Counted from the stretch's first letter, positions 1 to 8,293 are shown. The stretch is 64,000 bases of DNA from an uncultured Eubacterium sp. (GCA_910586225.1 CAJUIL010000009.1:50858-114857); one strand, 5' to 3'. Notes: generated by a model from the letters alone, not told the origin. Numbers and translations are program-made.

Positions 1-265
1 CCGCAAAGGCAATATATGCTCCCGACGCTTTGAAAAGCCCGTAATTCCTTGCGCTGCTAATACCACCGTTAGGCTTATGATAGACCCGGATCCTTTGATC
101 CTTGCGCGCTGCCTGTTCAGCAAACTCTTCTCCATGGTCGCAGGAACCATCATTGATAACCAGCAGCTCCCAATCCTGAAAATCCTGTGCCCGGATCGCG
201 GATATCGTATGTTTGATAAACGCCCGCCCGTTATACAGGGGCAGGATAATGCTGACTGCAGGCAT
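1..265 (-). CDS. Family 2 glycosyltransferase, N-terminal part (cut by window edge)
   Basis: Only the first 88 codons are present and the gene runs off the left edge. The start at 265 has a good ribosome binding site (AAAGGAGAG). The protein opens with the GT2 signature SIILPLYNG, followed by VINDGS, the nucleotide-sugar binding turn of the GT-A fold, and NGGISSARNYG, typical of capsule and exopolysaccharide transferases. It should move a sugar from a nucleotide donor onto a lipid-linked intermediate at the inner face of the membrane. It lies 29 bp downstream of the family 9 glycosyltransferase gene and is probably the next gene of that operon. Acceptor and donor cannot be told from this fragment. 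Confidence 0.85.
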   Translation of the reverse strand, partial: MPAVSIILPLYNGRAFIKHTISAIRAQDFQDWELLVINDGSCDHGEEFAEQAARKDQRIRVYHKPNGGISSARNYGLFKASGAYIAFA

Positions 266-294
266 AAGAACTCTCCTTTCGCTTTTCATCACAC

Positions 295-1461
295 TTAGCC
301 GCAAACATTCCGGTATTTTTCGTATACCTCGCGAACCGTTATCTTCTGCAGGCATTCGCAGCTTACTTCCTGCGGCTGTCCGCCCGTTTTTCCACTCTGG
401 CGCACTTTTAGGCAGGAGGTTCGAAAGCAGGGCTTACAGGCCAAAGAATCATCCGAGCATACGATCACCCTGTCTTTTGCATAAGGCTTTGCAAAGGCAG
501 GCTCCACCGGGCCAAAAATAACGAATACTGTCGCGCCGCAGGCGCGTGCAATATGCCCGGCCCCGCTGTCATTGCAAAAGACCATATTGCACAAGGCAAG
601 CCTTTGTATATACTGTATCAGCCCTGTCTGGCTGATGATTGCCTGCACGCCGCATTTCCTAGCGGCTTGCGCCGTCTTGTACGCTTCTTCTTTTTCTCCC
701 GGTCCCTCGAATATCAGGAATGCCACATGATCGGCGCCTGCGGCCAGTTTTGCCGCCAGCTCCTCAAACCTGTCCCATTGCTTGATCTTTAAACTTGCTC
801 CAGGATGGATTCCGATCACCTGCTTATCCAACAGCCCTTGGCTTTTTATAAAATCTTCATTTTCTTTTTTCTGACGTCTGGAAAGCTCCAGCTTCGGATA
901 GCGGTCTGCTTTGTATACACGGCATCCGATCTGTTTTGCAAAATACAGCTTTTCTTCGACTAAATGTACCGTTTTTGCAGGCGGGCGTATCACATCGGTC
1001 AAAAGACACGCGCCTCCGGTATAGCAATAGCTTACCTTCCGCTTTGCGCTGCAAAAATGCATCAAAAAGATATACCGCAGATCCCCGCGCGGCTCCAAGG
1101 CAGCGTCATAGCGTATCGTATTGACCTGCCGAAACGTCTTGGCAAATTCTTTCAAAGAACCTGGCGCTTCTGGATCAAAAAATACGAAACGCTCAACCAA
1201 TCCTTGCCCCTTTAAAACCGGCTCTGCCCAACGAGCGCATAGCAGCGTAATTTCTGCCTTGGGCGCATTCCTTTTTAAGGTTTTCAAAAAAGGGATGGAC
1301 ATGACAATATCTCCGATCCGCCCAGCATCGATCACTAAGATCTGTTCCGCATTTTCCAGATCCAATGGCTCCTGTGCCTTTTTTTCATGAAAAAATACAG
1401 ACAAAGCCAAATTTACAGCTTTTAGATACTTTGTTTTTTCTGGATTAAACTTTTGCATCAT
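295..1461 (-). CDS. Family 9 glycosyltransferase (heptosyltransferase-like)
   Basis: A 388-residue protein of the ADP-heptose:LPS heptosyltransferase superfamily (GT9, GT-B fold). The N-terminal domain has DAGRIGDIVMSIPFL near residue 45, the classic GT9 glycine loop. HPGAS near residue 220 and CNDSGAGHIARACG near 300 form the donor-binding C-terminal domain. Cysteines cluster near the C-terminus (CKPCFRTSC and CEC), a feature I cannot explain. Either of the first two ATG codons could start it. The gene follows a GmhA-like isomerase by 21 bp, which supports a heptose or heptose-like donor in this Gram-positive surface polymer. Heptose use is an inference, because no HddA/HddC-type genes are in the window. 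Confidence 0.82.
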   Translation of the reverse strand: MMQKFNPEKTKYLKAVNLALSVFFHEKKAQEPLDLENAEQILVIDAGRIGDIVMSIPFLKTLKRNAPKAEITLLCARWAEPVLKGQGLVERFVFFDPEAPGSLKEFAKTFRQVNTIRYDAALEPRGDLRYIFLMHFCSAKRKVSYCYTGGACLLTDVIRPPAKTVHLVEEKLYFAKQIGCRVYKADRYPKLELSRRQKKENEDFIKSQGLLDKQVIGIHPGASLKIKQWDRFEELAAKLAAGADHVAFLIFEGPGEKEEAYKTAQAARKCGVQAIISQTGLIQYIQRLALCNMVFCNDSGAGHIARACGATVFVIFGPVEPAFAKPYAKDRVIVCSDDSLACKPCFRTSCLKVRQSGKTGGQPQEVSCECLQKITVREVYEKYRNVCG

Positions 1462-1482
1462 TTTATCGATACCCCTGAAAAT

Positions 1483-2151
1483 CTATACACCAAAAAACCG
1501 CTCCTCCAGCATCCTGCACCAGCAATGATAGATCGGCAGATGCAGTTCTTGTACCTTGTCTGTCTCATCCGCCGGCGCCCTGACCACCGTCCCCGCAAGC
1601 GACGCAAGCTGGCCGCCGTCAGCGCCCGTCAGCGCAATGACAGGCATCCCCAAAGCCTTTGCCGCAACAGCCGCATAAATGACATTTTGGCTGTTGCCAG
1701 ATGTAGAAATGGCAAGAAACACATCTCCATCCCTGCCAAGCCCTAGAAGCTGCTGCGCAAATACCCCGTGCCAGCTGACATCATTGCCATAAGCCGTTGC
1801 CAACGGTCCCTGTCCGTCTAATGCGACGGCCGTCAACGGCTGTTCCAGCTGTTCTGCCAGATAAGCGCCCCTTACGGGATCTGCATCCAAAAGCTTTTTC
1901 GTATATTCCTGGCTCAGCGGGCGCGGCAGATGAAACCGCTTCATCAGCTCTGCCGCAATATGCCCAGCGTCCGCCGCAGAGCCTCCGTTTCCGGCAGTCA
2001 GCAGCTTCCCGCCGTTTTCATAAGACGCTTCCAAAACAAAATACGCACGGATCATATCCTCCCGGATATCCTCCAGCAGAGGATAGCGCACGATCAAACC
2101 ATCGATATGCTTTTTTAAATTCATTTTTAATTCCTTTTGCAGCATTTCCAT
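1483..2151 (-). CDS. gmhA: SIS-domain phosphoheptose isomerase (GmhA-like)
   Basis: A 222-residue SIS-domain protein. The first phosphosugar-binding loop is GNGGSAADAGHIAAEL (residues 55-69) and the second is ISTSGNSQNV near residue 150. Both match GmhA, which converts sedoheptulose 7-phosphate to D-glycero-D-manno-heptose 7-phosphate, the first step to activated heptose. The length is slightly above the usual 190-200. A shorter start at the internal ATG of MNLKKH is possible. It sits between two glycosyltransferase genes with short gaps, so it belongs to the polysaccharide operon. Other SIS sugar isomerases are the main alternative, but the GGSAADA loop is strongly GmhA-like. Confidence 0.78.
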   Translation of the reverse strand: MEMLQKELKMNLKKHIDGLIVRYPLLEDIREDMIRAYFVLEASYENGGKLLTAGNGGSAADAGHIAAELMKRFHLPRPLSQEYTKKLLDADPVRGAYLAEQLEQPLTAVALDGQGPLATAYGNDVSWHGVFAQQLLGLGRDGDVFLAISTSGNSQNVIYAAVAAKALGMPVIALTGADGGQLASLAGTVVRAPADETDKVQELHLPIYHCWCRMLEERFFGV

Positions 2152-2169
2152 ACGTTTCGCATCTCTTTC

Positions 2170-2916
2170 CTAGCAAACTAAATATTTGACGATCTCGATA
2201 AGAATACACTCCAGCAAGTACCAACGGCTGTATCCGTTCTCCCGGTAACATCGGTAACGGTCCATACATCTTTGCGTGCATTTTGCAAATGACTTCACAT
2301 TGCTTGCCCCGCCGGAGCGGAAGTTCGCAAGCACCTTATTTTTTACCACGATTTTCTTATCCGCCCTGCAAAACCGCAAAAACAGATCAAAATCATCATG
2401 AATGCCTGTATTTTTATAGACTCCCAGCTCCTCATACGCCTGCTTTGTTACAAACATCGTCGGATGGTTCCAATGTCTGCTCGTTGCAAGCCGGCCAATC
2501 CGCGCGCGCTTGATCAAGCATCTGCCGTCGCGGCGTATGATACGGATATCCGCGTAAAACAGATCAAACCGTTCCTTGCGGTATACCTGGACAGCTGTCC
2601 AAACCGCATCTGGCTCATACCAGTCGTCGCTGTTGATCATTCCGATAAAAGCTCCGGAAGCTTTGCGGATCCCTTTATTCATCGCATCGTAAATGCCATG
2701 ATCCGGCTCACTTATGATCGTAAAGTGAATGCCCTTTTTCGCAAATTCACCAGCATATCTGCGTGCGGCCGCCACCGTCCGGTCTTTCGAGTTTCCGTCG
2801 ATGATCAAGTATTCCAGCTTTGGATACGTCTGATGCAATACCGACTCCACCGTTTTTCTGATGGTCTTTTCGCTGTTATAAGAAACGGTAATAATGCTGA
2901 CCAATGGGTACGCCAT
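2170..2916 (-). CDS. Family 2 glycosyltransferase
   Basis: A 248-residue GT2 enzyme of WcaA type. It starts with SIITVSYNSEKTI and carries LIIDGNSKDRT and SEPDHGIYDAMNKGI, followed by the metal-binding NSDDW at about residue 97. These are hallmarks of colanic-acid and capsule glycosyltransferases. There is no membrane segment apart from a weakly hydrophobic C-terminus. One base separates it from the stop of the upstream dehydratase gene, which implies coupled translation. The sugar transferred is unknown. Confidence 0.88.
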   Translation of the reverse strand: MAYPLVSIITVSYNSEKTIRKTVESVLHQTYPKLEYLIIDGNSKDRTVAAARRYAGEFAKKGIHFTIISEPDHGIYDAMNKGIRKASGAFIGMINSDDWYEPDAVWTAVQVYRKERFDLFYADIRIIRRDGRCLIKRARIGRLATSRHWNHPTMFVTKQAYEELGVYKNTGIHDDFDLFLRFCRADKKIVVKNKVLANFRSGGASNVKSFAKCTQRCMDRYRCYRENGYSRWYLLECILIEIVKYLVC

Positions 2917-2917
2917 A

Positions 2918-4822
2918 TCATTCTCCTTGATAAGTATAAGTCGGAACGATCTTTTGGACGATGCAGCGGATATCCTGGCTGTCTTGGTTCACCGCTTTTT
3001 TCAGCTGTTCCAGCTGATGCAGGAACTTTTCTTCGTCAAACAAGATCGGTTTCCCAATATGTATCAGATGATTCTGCGTATCCTGTAAGCCCTCCTCATC
3101 CATCAGCAATTCCTCATAAAGCTTTTCCCCTGGCCGCAGCCCGGTAAACTGTATCTCAATATCTTCTCCGGCTCGATATCCCGACAAGCGGATCAGGTTG
3201 TTCGCCAGATCCAGAATCTTTACCGACTCTCCCATATCCAGCACAAAGATCTCTCCGCCCTTCGCATAAGCGCCTGCCTGCAGCACCAAGGCTACCGCCT
3301 CCGGAATCGTCATAAAGTAGCGGATCACATCTGGATGCGTAACCGTTACCGGCCCGCCGGCGGCAATCTGTTTTTTAAACAAAGGGATCACGCTTCCGTT
3401 GCTGCCCAACACATTGCCAAAACGCACAGCCACAAATTCCGTCGCATACTTATGATCCAACATCTGAATGATCATCTCACAGATACGTTTTGACGCCCCC
3501 ATGATATTCGTTGGATTGACCGCTTTGTCCGTAGAAATCAGCACAAAACGCTTCACACCATGCTGTCCCGCTGCTTCCGCGGTCTTATAAGTGCCGAATA
3601 CATTATTTTTTATCGCCTCGTTTGGACTGTCCTCCATCAGAGGCACGTGCTTATGCGCTGCCGCATGGTAAACGACTGCAGGATGGTACGTCTCCATAAT
3701 CGTATGTATCCGGTGGGTATTCCGCACAGAAGCAATCAATGTGACGATATCCAGATTTGGATAGTCATGCTTTAGCTCCTGCTGAATCTCATATGCGTTA
3801 TTTTCATAAATATCCACAATCACAAGACGTCCAGCCTCATGCTTTGCCAGCTGGCGGCAGATCTCGCTGCCGATAGAGCCGCCACCGCCTGTTACAAGAA
3901 CGGTCTGTCCTTTCACATAGCCTAAGATTTCCTCCAGCTTTACCTGGATCTGATCCCTGCCCAGAAGGTCCTCAATATTGACCTCGCGAAGCTGTGATAC
4001 ACGAACCTCTCCATTGATCAGCTGATAAGTTCCCGGCAGGATACGCAGCTCACAGCCTGTCTGCTGGCAGATCTCTACAATCCTGCGTACCGATTTTTTC
4101 GGCGCCGACGGCAGCGCTATGATGATCTTTTGGATCCCGTACTCTTGTACGGCCTCAAAAATCCTGCTGCTCCCGCCTACAACGGGGCATCCTTGGATAT
4201 ATTTCCCCTGCTTTGCCGGGCTATCGTCAATAAAACACCGCACTTGCTGCGTAACATATTTGCTTAACCGCATTTCTTTTAAGATCGCAGCCCCGGCATC
4301 TCCGGCGCCGACAACCATGACATTTGCGGTACTGTCCCTGGAAGAGCCGTATTCGTTCCTGAAAAACCGGAAGAACCGGAAGCTGAACCGGATACAGATT
4401 TCAAGCGCCATAAGCAGCAGGATATACAGCACATAATAACTGCGCGGCATCTGCATCCCCATCAAACAAATACCAACATACTGCAGGACGCCGGATATCA
4501 CAACAGCAAACGCAACATTGCAAAGCTCCTGGACACTCGCATATTTCCACAGGCTTGTATATAGCCGGAACAGGTAAAACACGATGACCGTGCAGATGAT
4601 ATTCACAGTCAGATAACGGTATCCATTTTCCACATAGACGGGGTCAATCTTAAAAAAGCTCAGCTCATACCGTATCACCAGCGAAAAAAAGCTGGATACA
4701 TAAACTGCCAAAACATCAAAGAGCAGCAGCAGCGCCGCTTTCGCCCGCATACTGGCATCTGCAGACACGTCGGGCAGCCAAGCCCTTTGTCTCCTGTTTT
4801 TCTCCTTATCCTCTTCCTTCAT
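2918..4822 (-). CDS. Membrane-bound nucleotide-sugar 4,6-dehydratase (FlaA1/CapD/PglF family)
   Basis: A 634-residue protein with the full architecture of the long FlaA1 family. About four N-terminal membrane helices (residues 30-150) are followed by a first Rossmann-like domain (MVVGAGDAGAAIL) and then the catalytic SDR domain (VLVTGGGGSIGSEICRQL, near residue 310). The active site reads STDKA followed by MGASKR. Met in place of the usual SDR Tyr is typical of this 4,6-dehydratase group. It probably converts UDP-GlcNAc to a 4-keto-6-deoxy sugar that is processed further to QuiNAc, FucNAc or bacillosamine-like residues. It is the first biosynthetic enzyme of the operon after the Wzz-like gene. 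Confidence 0.9.
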   Translation of the reverse strand: MKEEDKEKNRRQRAWLPDVSADASMRAKAALLLLFDVLAVYVSSFFSLVIRYELSFFKIDPVYVENGYRYLTVNIICTVIVFYLFRLYTSLWKYASVQELCNVAFAVVISGVLQYVGICLMGMQMPRSYYVLYILLLMALEICIRFSFRFFRFFRNEYGSSRDSTANVMVVGAGDAGAAILKEMRLSKYVTQQVRCFIDDSPAKQGKYIQGCPVVGGSSRIFEAVQEYGIQKIIIALPSAPKKSVRRIVEICQQTGCELRILPGTYQLINGEVRVSQLREVNIEDLLGRDQIQVKLEEILGYVKGQTVLVTGGGGSIGSEICRQLAKHEAGRLVIVDIYENNAYEIQQELKHDYPNLDIVTLIASVRNTHRIHTIMETYHPAVVYHAAAHKHVPLMEDSPNEAIKNNVFGTYKTAEAAGQHGVKRFVLISTDKAVNPTNIMGASKRICEMIIQMLDHKYATEFVAVRFGNVLGSNGSVIPLFKKQIAAGGPVTVTHPDVIRYFMTIPEAVALVLQAGAYAKGGEIFVLDMGESVKILDLANNLIRLSGYRAGEDIEIQFTGLRPGEKLYEELLMDEEGLQDTQNHLIHIGKPILFDEEKFLHQLEQLKKAVNQDSQDIRCIVQKIVPTYTYQGE

Positions 4823-4870
4823 GAACCCCGCTTCCTATCCATTTTATTTCGTGCCCTTTTTGGCTTGTAC

Positions 4871-6439
4871 TCATTCCAATGCCGCTGCGCCTAACACATA
4901 AATACCATTTTCCTGATAAAACTCCATCGCAGCATCAACCATCCGATGCGTCGTATGCCCGATCCTGCATACCATCAGGACGTTTCCGACATCTGTCAGC
5001 GCATCCCACACAGAAATGTTTCCGCTCACATTTTCAGCAACCACCACATCGATCTCCCATTCCCGAAGCTGGCCCACCATGCTTTCCAGACACGCCTTCT
5101 CTTTTTCATCCGGTGTAAAATCTGCCGCAAGGCAAATGCTGGATATGTGCCGCTTCCTGCAGGAAAGCCTCACACGGTTTAGTACTTGCGCCTTCTTCTG
5201 CTCATCAGCGCCCTGTGCGGTATCCCCAAGCCCTGCTTTCCGATGCAAAGAAATACTTCCATAAAACGGAAACGTATAATAAGACTGAAATTCCCCTGCA
5301 CCCTTGACTGTATCGCGCAGCAGATACCAGCAGGCATATCCTGCTCCATACAAAAAGATCCCGCCGAACAATCCAAGCAGTACAAAAAGCACGTTGACGC
5401 TTCCTTTCGCCTGCGTATTTGATCCCTCCTGGCTTTCTGCTTCTAGTTCAGCTTCGCTTTCAAGCCCGCTAACGCCTTCCGCTGTCCCCTCTGTGCTATC
5501 TGGCGCAGACGCTTCTCCGCCTTCTGCTGTACTCTCTGCGTTATCTGGCGCAGACGGCTCTCCGTCTTCTGCCGCTTTTTCATCCGCATCTGCCGCAGCA
5601 GCATACATCGCTTTTTGTGTATCATCAAACGCACCTAGCATCGCCTTTAAATTTGCCTGGTCAGTTGTCAAAAGCGTCCGCTTTTCCCGCTGCCAGAACA
5701 GCAGGTCGATGTCCATCCTTACTTTTTCCTCGCTGGACAAAAGCGTCAGCGTATGGCTGCCGCACTCCTTTTTTACAATAGAGCTGTACGCCTTTAACGC
5801 TTTTTGCATATCCGCCGCAAGAGCTGTCGCCATCTCCTCGTCCCTGCCTGTCACATCGATCGATAAAAGCACGCCCGACCATTGTTTTTCTTCCTTATCT
5901 GTATATGTGCCGCTCGTTTTCTGCACCGCCTGGAACAACTCTGGCAAGAAACGGCTGTCCACCTGCTCCATTGCACGATCGATACGGCAGATATCAGAAA
6001 CTACCCTGTCATTGGACAGATAATCCAGATATTTTTCTACAATCTTCTGTGTCGTCCACCCACCTGCACCTTCGATCCGAAAGATCAGCTGTACACTTTT
6101 TTTATGATAAGGATCGGTCTGCATCCGCATGGAGTTTTGTACATAATCCTCCAGCTGTGCCGTCTCTTTTGCCAGCTGCCGCGCTGCTGCCACGCCGCGC
6201 TCCTGCTCTTCCTTCGTCAGAGGAACAGGCTGTGTCTCTCCTTCCTCGGACGCCGCATCCTCCTTTGCCGCATCCATTCCGCCGTTTTTACTAAGATAAT
6301 AGCTTCCTGCACCTGCCAAGACAGCAAACACCAACGCACATACAAGCATCCGCTTCCACTGTCCGCCCAGCCTGCGCAGCAGGTCTAAAAGGTCTATCTC
6401 TACTTCTTCTGTTCTTTTCCAGGAACATTGCCTGTCCAT
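4871..6439 (-). CDS. Wzz-like chain-length/capsule regulator with degenerate kinase-like tail
   Basis: The open frame extends to 6562, but ATG 6439 is preferred: it has a GGAGA ribosome binding site and follows the regulator stop by 20 bp, whereas the longer form overlaps that gene by about 100 bp. The 522-residue protein has a short cytoplasmic start (EVEIDLLDLLRRLGGQW, typical of Wzz), a membrane helix near 31-50, a long extracellular part, an acidic Ala/Glu/Ser-rich stretch with repeats of the type EGEASAPDS, and a second helix near 350-370. The last 100 residues resemble the end of a CpsD/BY-kinase P-loop domain (WDALTDVGNVLMVCRIGHTT) but have no Walker A. It probably controls polymer length or assembly. 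Confidence 0.72.
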   Translation of the reverse strand: MDRQCSWKRTEEVEIDLLDLLRRLGGQWKRMLVCALVFAVLAGAGSYYLSKNGGMDAAKEDAASEEGETQPVPLTKEEQERGVAAARQLAKETAQLEDYVQNSMRMQTDPYHKKSVQLIFRIEGAGGWTTQKIVEKYLDYLSNDRVVSDICRIDRAMEQVDSRFLPELFQAVQKTSGTYTDKEEKQWSGVLLSIDVTGRDEEMATALAADMQKALKAYSSIVKKECGSHTLTLLSSEEKVRMDIDLLFWQREKRTLLTTDQANLKAMLGAFDDTQKAMYAAAADADEKAAEDGEPSAPDNAESTAEGGEASAPDSTEGTAEGVSGLESEAELEAESQEGSNTQAKGSVNVLFVLLGLFGGIFLYGAGYACWYLLRDTVKGAGEFQSYYTFPFYGSISLHRKAGLGDTAQGADEQKKAQVLNRVRLSCRKRHISSICLAADFTPDEKEKACLESMVGQLREWEIDVVVAENVSGNISVWDALTDVGNVLMVCRIGHTTHRMVDAAMEFYQENGIYVLGAAALE

Positions 6440-6459
6440 TTTGAAATTCTCCTTACACA

Positions 6460-6807
6460 CTAAGCTTCGTTCATGATCTCCGCCACGGACTTCATGATCC
6501 TGATATACATCGAATAGCTGTCCGTATTCTTCCCGCCGGTTTTCTTTTCTGACGGATTCCACATATTCAAAACAGCGTCCGACGGATGCGCCTCACCCCA
6601 GAGCAATGCATCCGCATCCGTATCCAGTGCGTTGCAGATGCTTACAAATGTCTCCAGACTCATGATCCTGGAGCCCCGCTCAATATGCCCAAGAAAAGAC
6701 ATACTGATCGCACATTTTTCTGCCAGTTCATTTTGTGACCAGCCTTTTGCCTTTCGGACCTGCCGGATCCGCATCCCTAATTTGCTGTAATCTAATTCCC
6801 TTGTCAT
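6460..6807 (-). CDS. XRE-family transcriptional regulator
   Basis: A 115-residue protein with an N-terminal lambda-repressor-like helix-turn-helix. The segment KGWSQNELAEKCAIS MSF with HIERGSR, residues 20-45, covers the recognition helices. The C-terminal half is short and has no recognised domain. It is the first gene of the polysaccharide operon, starts behind a GGAAGGG ribosome binding site, and ends 20 bp before the Wzz-like gene. The likely role is control of the operon, perhaps its own promoter at 6907-6935. Whether the AACAT/ATGTT-containing repeats nearby are its operators is open. Confidence 0.88.
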   Translation of the reverse strand: MTRELDYSKLGMRIRQVRKAKGWSQNELAEKCAISMSFLGHIERGSRIMSLETFVSICNALDTDADALLWGEAHPSDAVLNMWNPSEKKTGGKNTDSYSMYIRIMKSVAEIMNEA

Positions 6808-6872
6808 CCCTTCCTTAATCCCTCCGTTTTGCTGTAATAGCCGTACGAGCTTGTTTTGTGAAAATACAAAAA

Positions 6873-6896
6873 CTTAACATTTTATAACAATATGTT
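6873..6896 (+). repeat. Inverted repeat, left copy (24 bp)
   Basis: This sequence matches the reverse complement of 7164-7187 at 22 of 24 bases, with a perfect 17-bp core (6875-6891, TAACATTTTATAACAAT). The two copies flank 267 bp containing the promoter of the polysaccharide operon. Inside the copy, AACAT and ATGTT form half-sites in inverted orientation, as expected for either a recombination site or a repressor operator. Confidence 0.75.
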
Positions 6897-6906
6897 GCCT
6901 GAAAGT

Positions 6907-6935
6907 ATTCTATACCAAATTTATTTTTTTTGCAA
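6907..6935 (-). promoter_or_regulatory. Sigma-A-type promoter of the polysaccharide operon
   Basis: On the minus strand TTGCAA (6930-6935), 17 bases, then TAGAAT (6907-6912), about 100 bp upstream of the XRE gene. It lies inside the segment bounded by the two inverted repeats and points out of it toward the operon. The TTGCAA hexamer is palindromic and is also the possible -35 of an opposite promoter. Confidence 0.55.
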
Positions 6936-6960
6936 CAAAAACAAGAAAAATGTATATAAT
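6930..6960 (+). promoter_or_regulatory. Possible opposing promoter on the plus strand
   Basis: TTGCAA (6930-6935) and a perfect TATAAT (6955-6960) are separated by 19 bases, which is on the long side. Transcription would start near 6967 and meet the terminator at 7049-7085, giving an RNA of roughly 115 bases with no open frame. The long spacer lowers confidence. Confidence 0.35.
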
Positions 6961-7048
6961 TACCAGATATATTAAATGGTATCTTGATCTATTTGTCAGA
7001 TATTCACAATAAAATTTGCATTTCTTCAGCCGCAGATCAAACGTGGCC

Positions 7049-7085
7049 AAACCTGCTGTTTACAAAAAACAGCAGGTTTTTTCTT
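7049..7085 (+). terminator. Strong plus-strand rho-independent terminator
   Basis: A perfect 13-bp stem (7049-7061 with 7067-7079), a 5-base loop, and TTTTTT directly after on the plus strand. There is no U-run on the other strand. No plus-strand gene lies upstream, so it can only end a short RNA from the promoter at 6930-6960, or act as a block if the segment between the inverted repeats were flipped. Confidence 0.8.
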
Positions 7086-7151
7086 ATAAAAAAGTCTTTG
7101 AAAATCTTATTTTTTCCTTATTTTATGCGGGTTTGCGGAATTAAAACGACG

Positions 7152-7196
7152 ATTCTAATACATAACAAATTGTTATAAAATGTTATGTATTAGAAT
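7152..7196. repeat. 16-bp perfect AT-rich palindrome
   Basis: ATTCTAATACATAACA (7152-7167) and its exact reverse complement (7181-7196) are separated by 13 bases. The right-hand 24-bp inverted repeat lies within it. It also sits 70 bp past the stop of the last cassette gene, so it could help end that transcript, but no clear U-run follows on the minus strand. Confidence 0.6.
7164..7187 (-). repeat. Inverted repeat, right copy (24 bp)
   Basis: Partner of 6873-6896 in opposite orientation, 22 of 24 bases identical, core at 7169-7185. It is nested in the palindrome 7152-7196. Confidence 0.75.
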
Positions 7197-7264
7197 TTTA
7201 TCTCTTTTTCCTCTCATGACATATATTATTCAGAATGGAATAAAATTCTCCGTCTCCTGGTTTT

Positions 7265-8293
7265 TTATAGTTCTTGATAAATAGTTACTACAGCTTCATG
7301 ATCGTTCACACTGTCGTTATTCTTTTTTAAATAAAAAATCCTGCCTTTCATATTCGCCTTAATTATACTTTTTCTGCCCGTTTCAGCTGATTCGCCACTT
7401 CTTCCGCTAAAAGATTCTCTAACCTCAATCAATGGAGTTCCTTTTTTCACAACTTCTCCATCCTCCTTTAGCAACTTACAGGTATATTTTTTATCATACC
7501 CCTCACCAAGCCTATTCAAGAGCGCTATCCCAGAAAGCATAATCGAAGAGTATCCAAAATGCGGCATCTCCTCCTCCAACTGGTCTGCTGAAAATCTAAG
7601 GATGCTTCTCTTATCGTCAAACTTAGACTTACTTTCCTTGATTTCACTCTGTAACTGTATGTAACATTGCTCCAGTTCCTCATATTTTTTCTTTAATTCA
7701 AAATAAAGCTTCTTTTGTTCGTCTATTTCATTTTGTTTCTTTTTAACATCCTTTACGCACTTTTCTTCTAAAGCTTTCCATTCCGTCTCATCAAAAATTA
7801 AATTTTCACAATCAAATCTGAATAAAAAAGAAAAAGATTCCGGATCAATAACTATTTCTTCTCCAGCCTTGTCATTCACATAAGACACAATAAGATCATC
7901 ATCCACCTGCAAAGTGAAATAATGATCCAAGCACCTTATGTCTATCACTCTGCCCGGTTTCACAATACAATTTTTCAGCACATAGATAGGTATGATGCTT
8001 TTTGCATCTATAACATTGACACTTTTTGCACCTTCCATTTGAATAAACAAATCTGTAATAAGGTTCGAATACACCGAAACCACAACAATTTTGATATCCA
8101 AATCAAGATCGCGAAAGCTGTCAATGTTATAATAATTAAGTATTTGTTCACAGAAATTCGCGACATCCTCGTTTGATCCCACTTCCATAGACTCATTCCC
8201 ATCAAAGCTAATGCTGTCGCATTCTCTGTCTGCATCGACATCTATTGCTACCCACTGTTTGCAGGCAGCGCAAACCAAAAGATTATAATCCAT
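7265..8293 (-). CDS. Unrecognised protein with coiled coil and lipoyl-like C-terminus (cassette gene 4)
   Basis: A 342-residue protein I cannot assign to a family. Three parts are visible. The N-terminal 170 residues are acidic and probably beta-rich, starting with a CAAC motif. Residues about 180-230 are heptad-rich and charged (EEKCVKDVKKKQNEIDEQKK onwards), a likely coiled coil. The last 80 residues resemble a biotinyl/lipoyl or HlyD-like hybrid barrel (DGEVVKKGTPLIEV, then IKANMKGRIFYLKKNNDSV), without the EMKM-type modified lysine. There is no signal peptide or membrane helix. It overlaps the preceding gene by 11 bp (ATGGATTATAA), so the two are translationally coupled. It is the last gene of the HerA cassette. 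Confidence 0.75.
   Translation of the reverse strand: MDYNLLVCAACKQWVAIDVDADRECDSISFDGNESMEVGSNEDVANFCEQILNYYNIDSFRDLDLDIKIVVVSVYSNLITDLFIQMEGAKSVNVIDAKSIIPIYVLKNCIVKPGRVIDIRCLDHYFTLQVDDDLIVSYVNDKAGEEIVIDPESFSFLFRFDCENLIFDETEWKALEEKCVKDVKKKQNEIDEQKKLYFELKKKYEELEQCYIQLQSEIKESKSKFDDKRSILRFSADQLEEEMPHFGYSSIMLSGIALLNRLGEGYDKKYTCKLLKEDGEVVKKGTPLIEVRESFSGRSGESAETGRKSIIKANMKGRIFYLKKNNDSVNDHEAVVTIYQEL

Larger units (their letters stand above)
6808..7264. other. Intergenic control region between polysaccharide operon and HerA cassette
   Basis: About 450 AT-rich bases with no convincing protein-coding gene. It holds a pair of 24-bp inverted repeats, a minus-strand promoter aimed at the polysaccharide operon, a plus-strand promoter, a plus-strand terminator and a long palindrome, all listed separately. 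The 64-codon frame from 6984 runs through the terminator and has no ribosome binding site, so I do not call it. Confidence 0.7.

Noticed and set aside
6984..7178. 64-codon plus-strand frame in the switch region
   Set aside because: It reads through a strong terminator and lacks a ribosome binding site.
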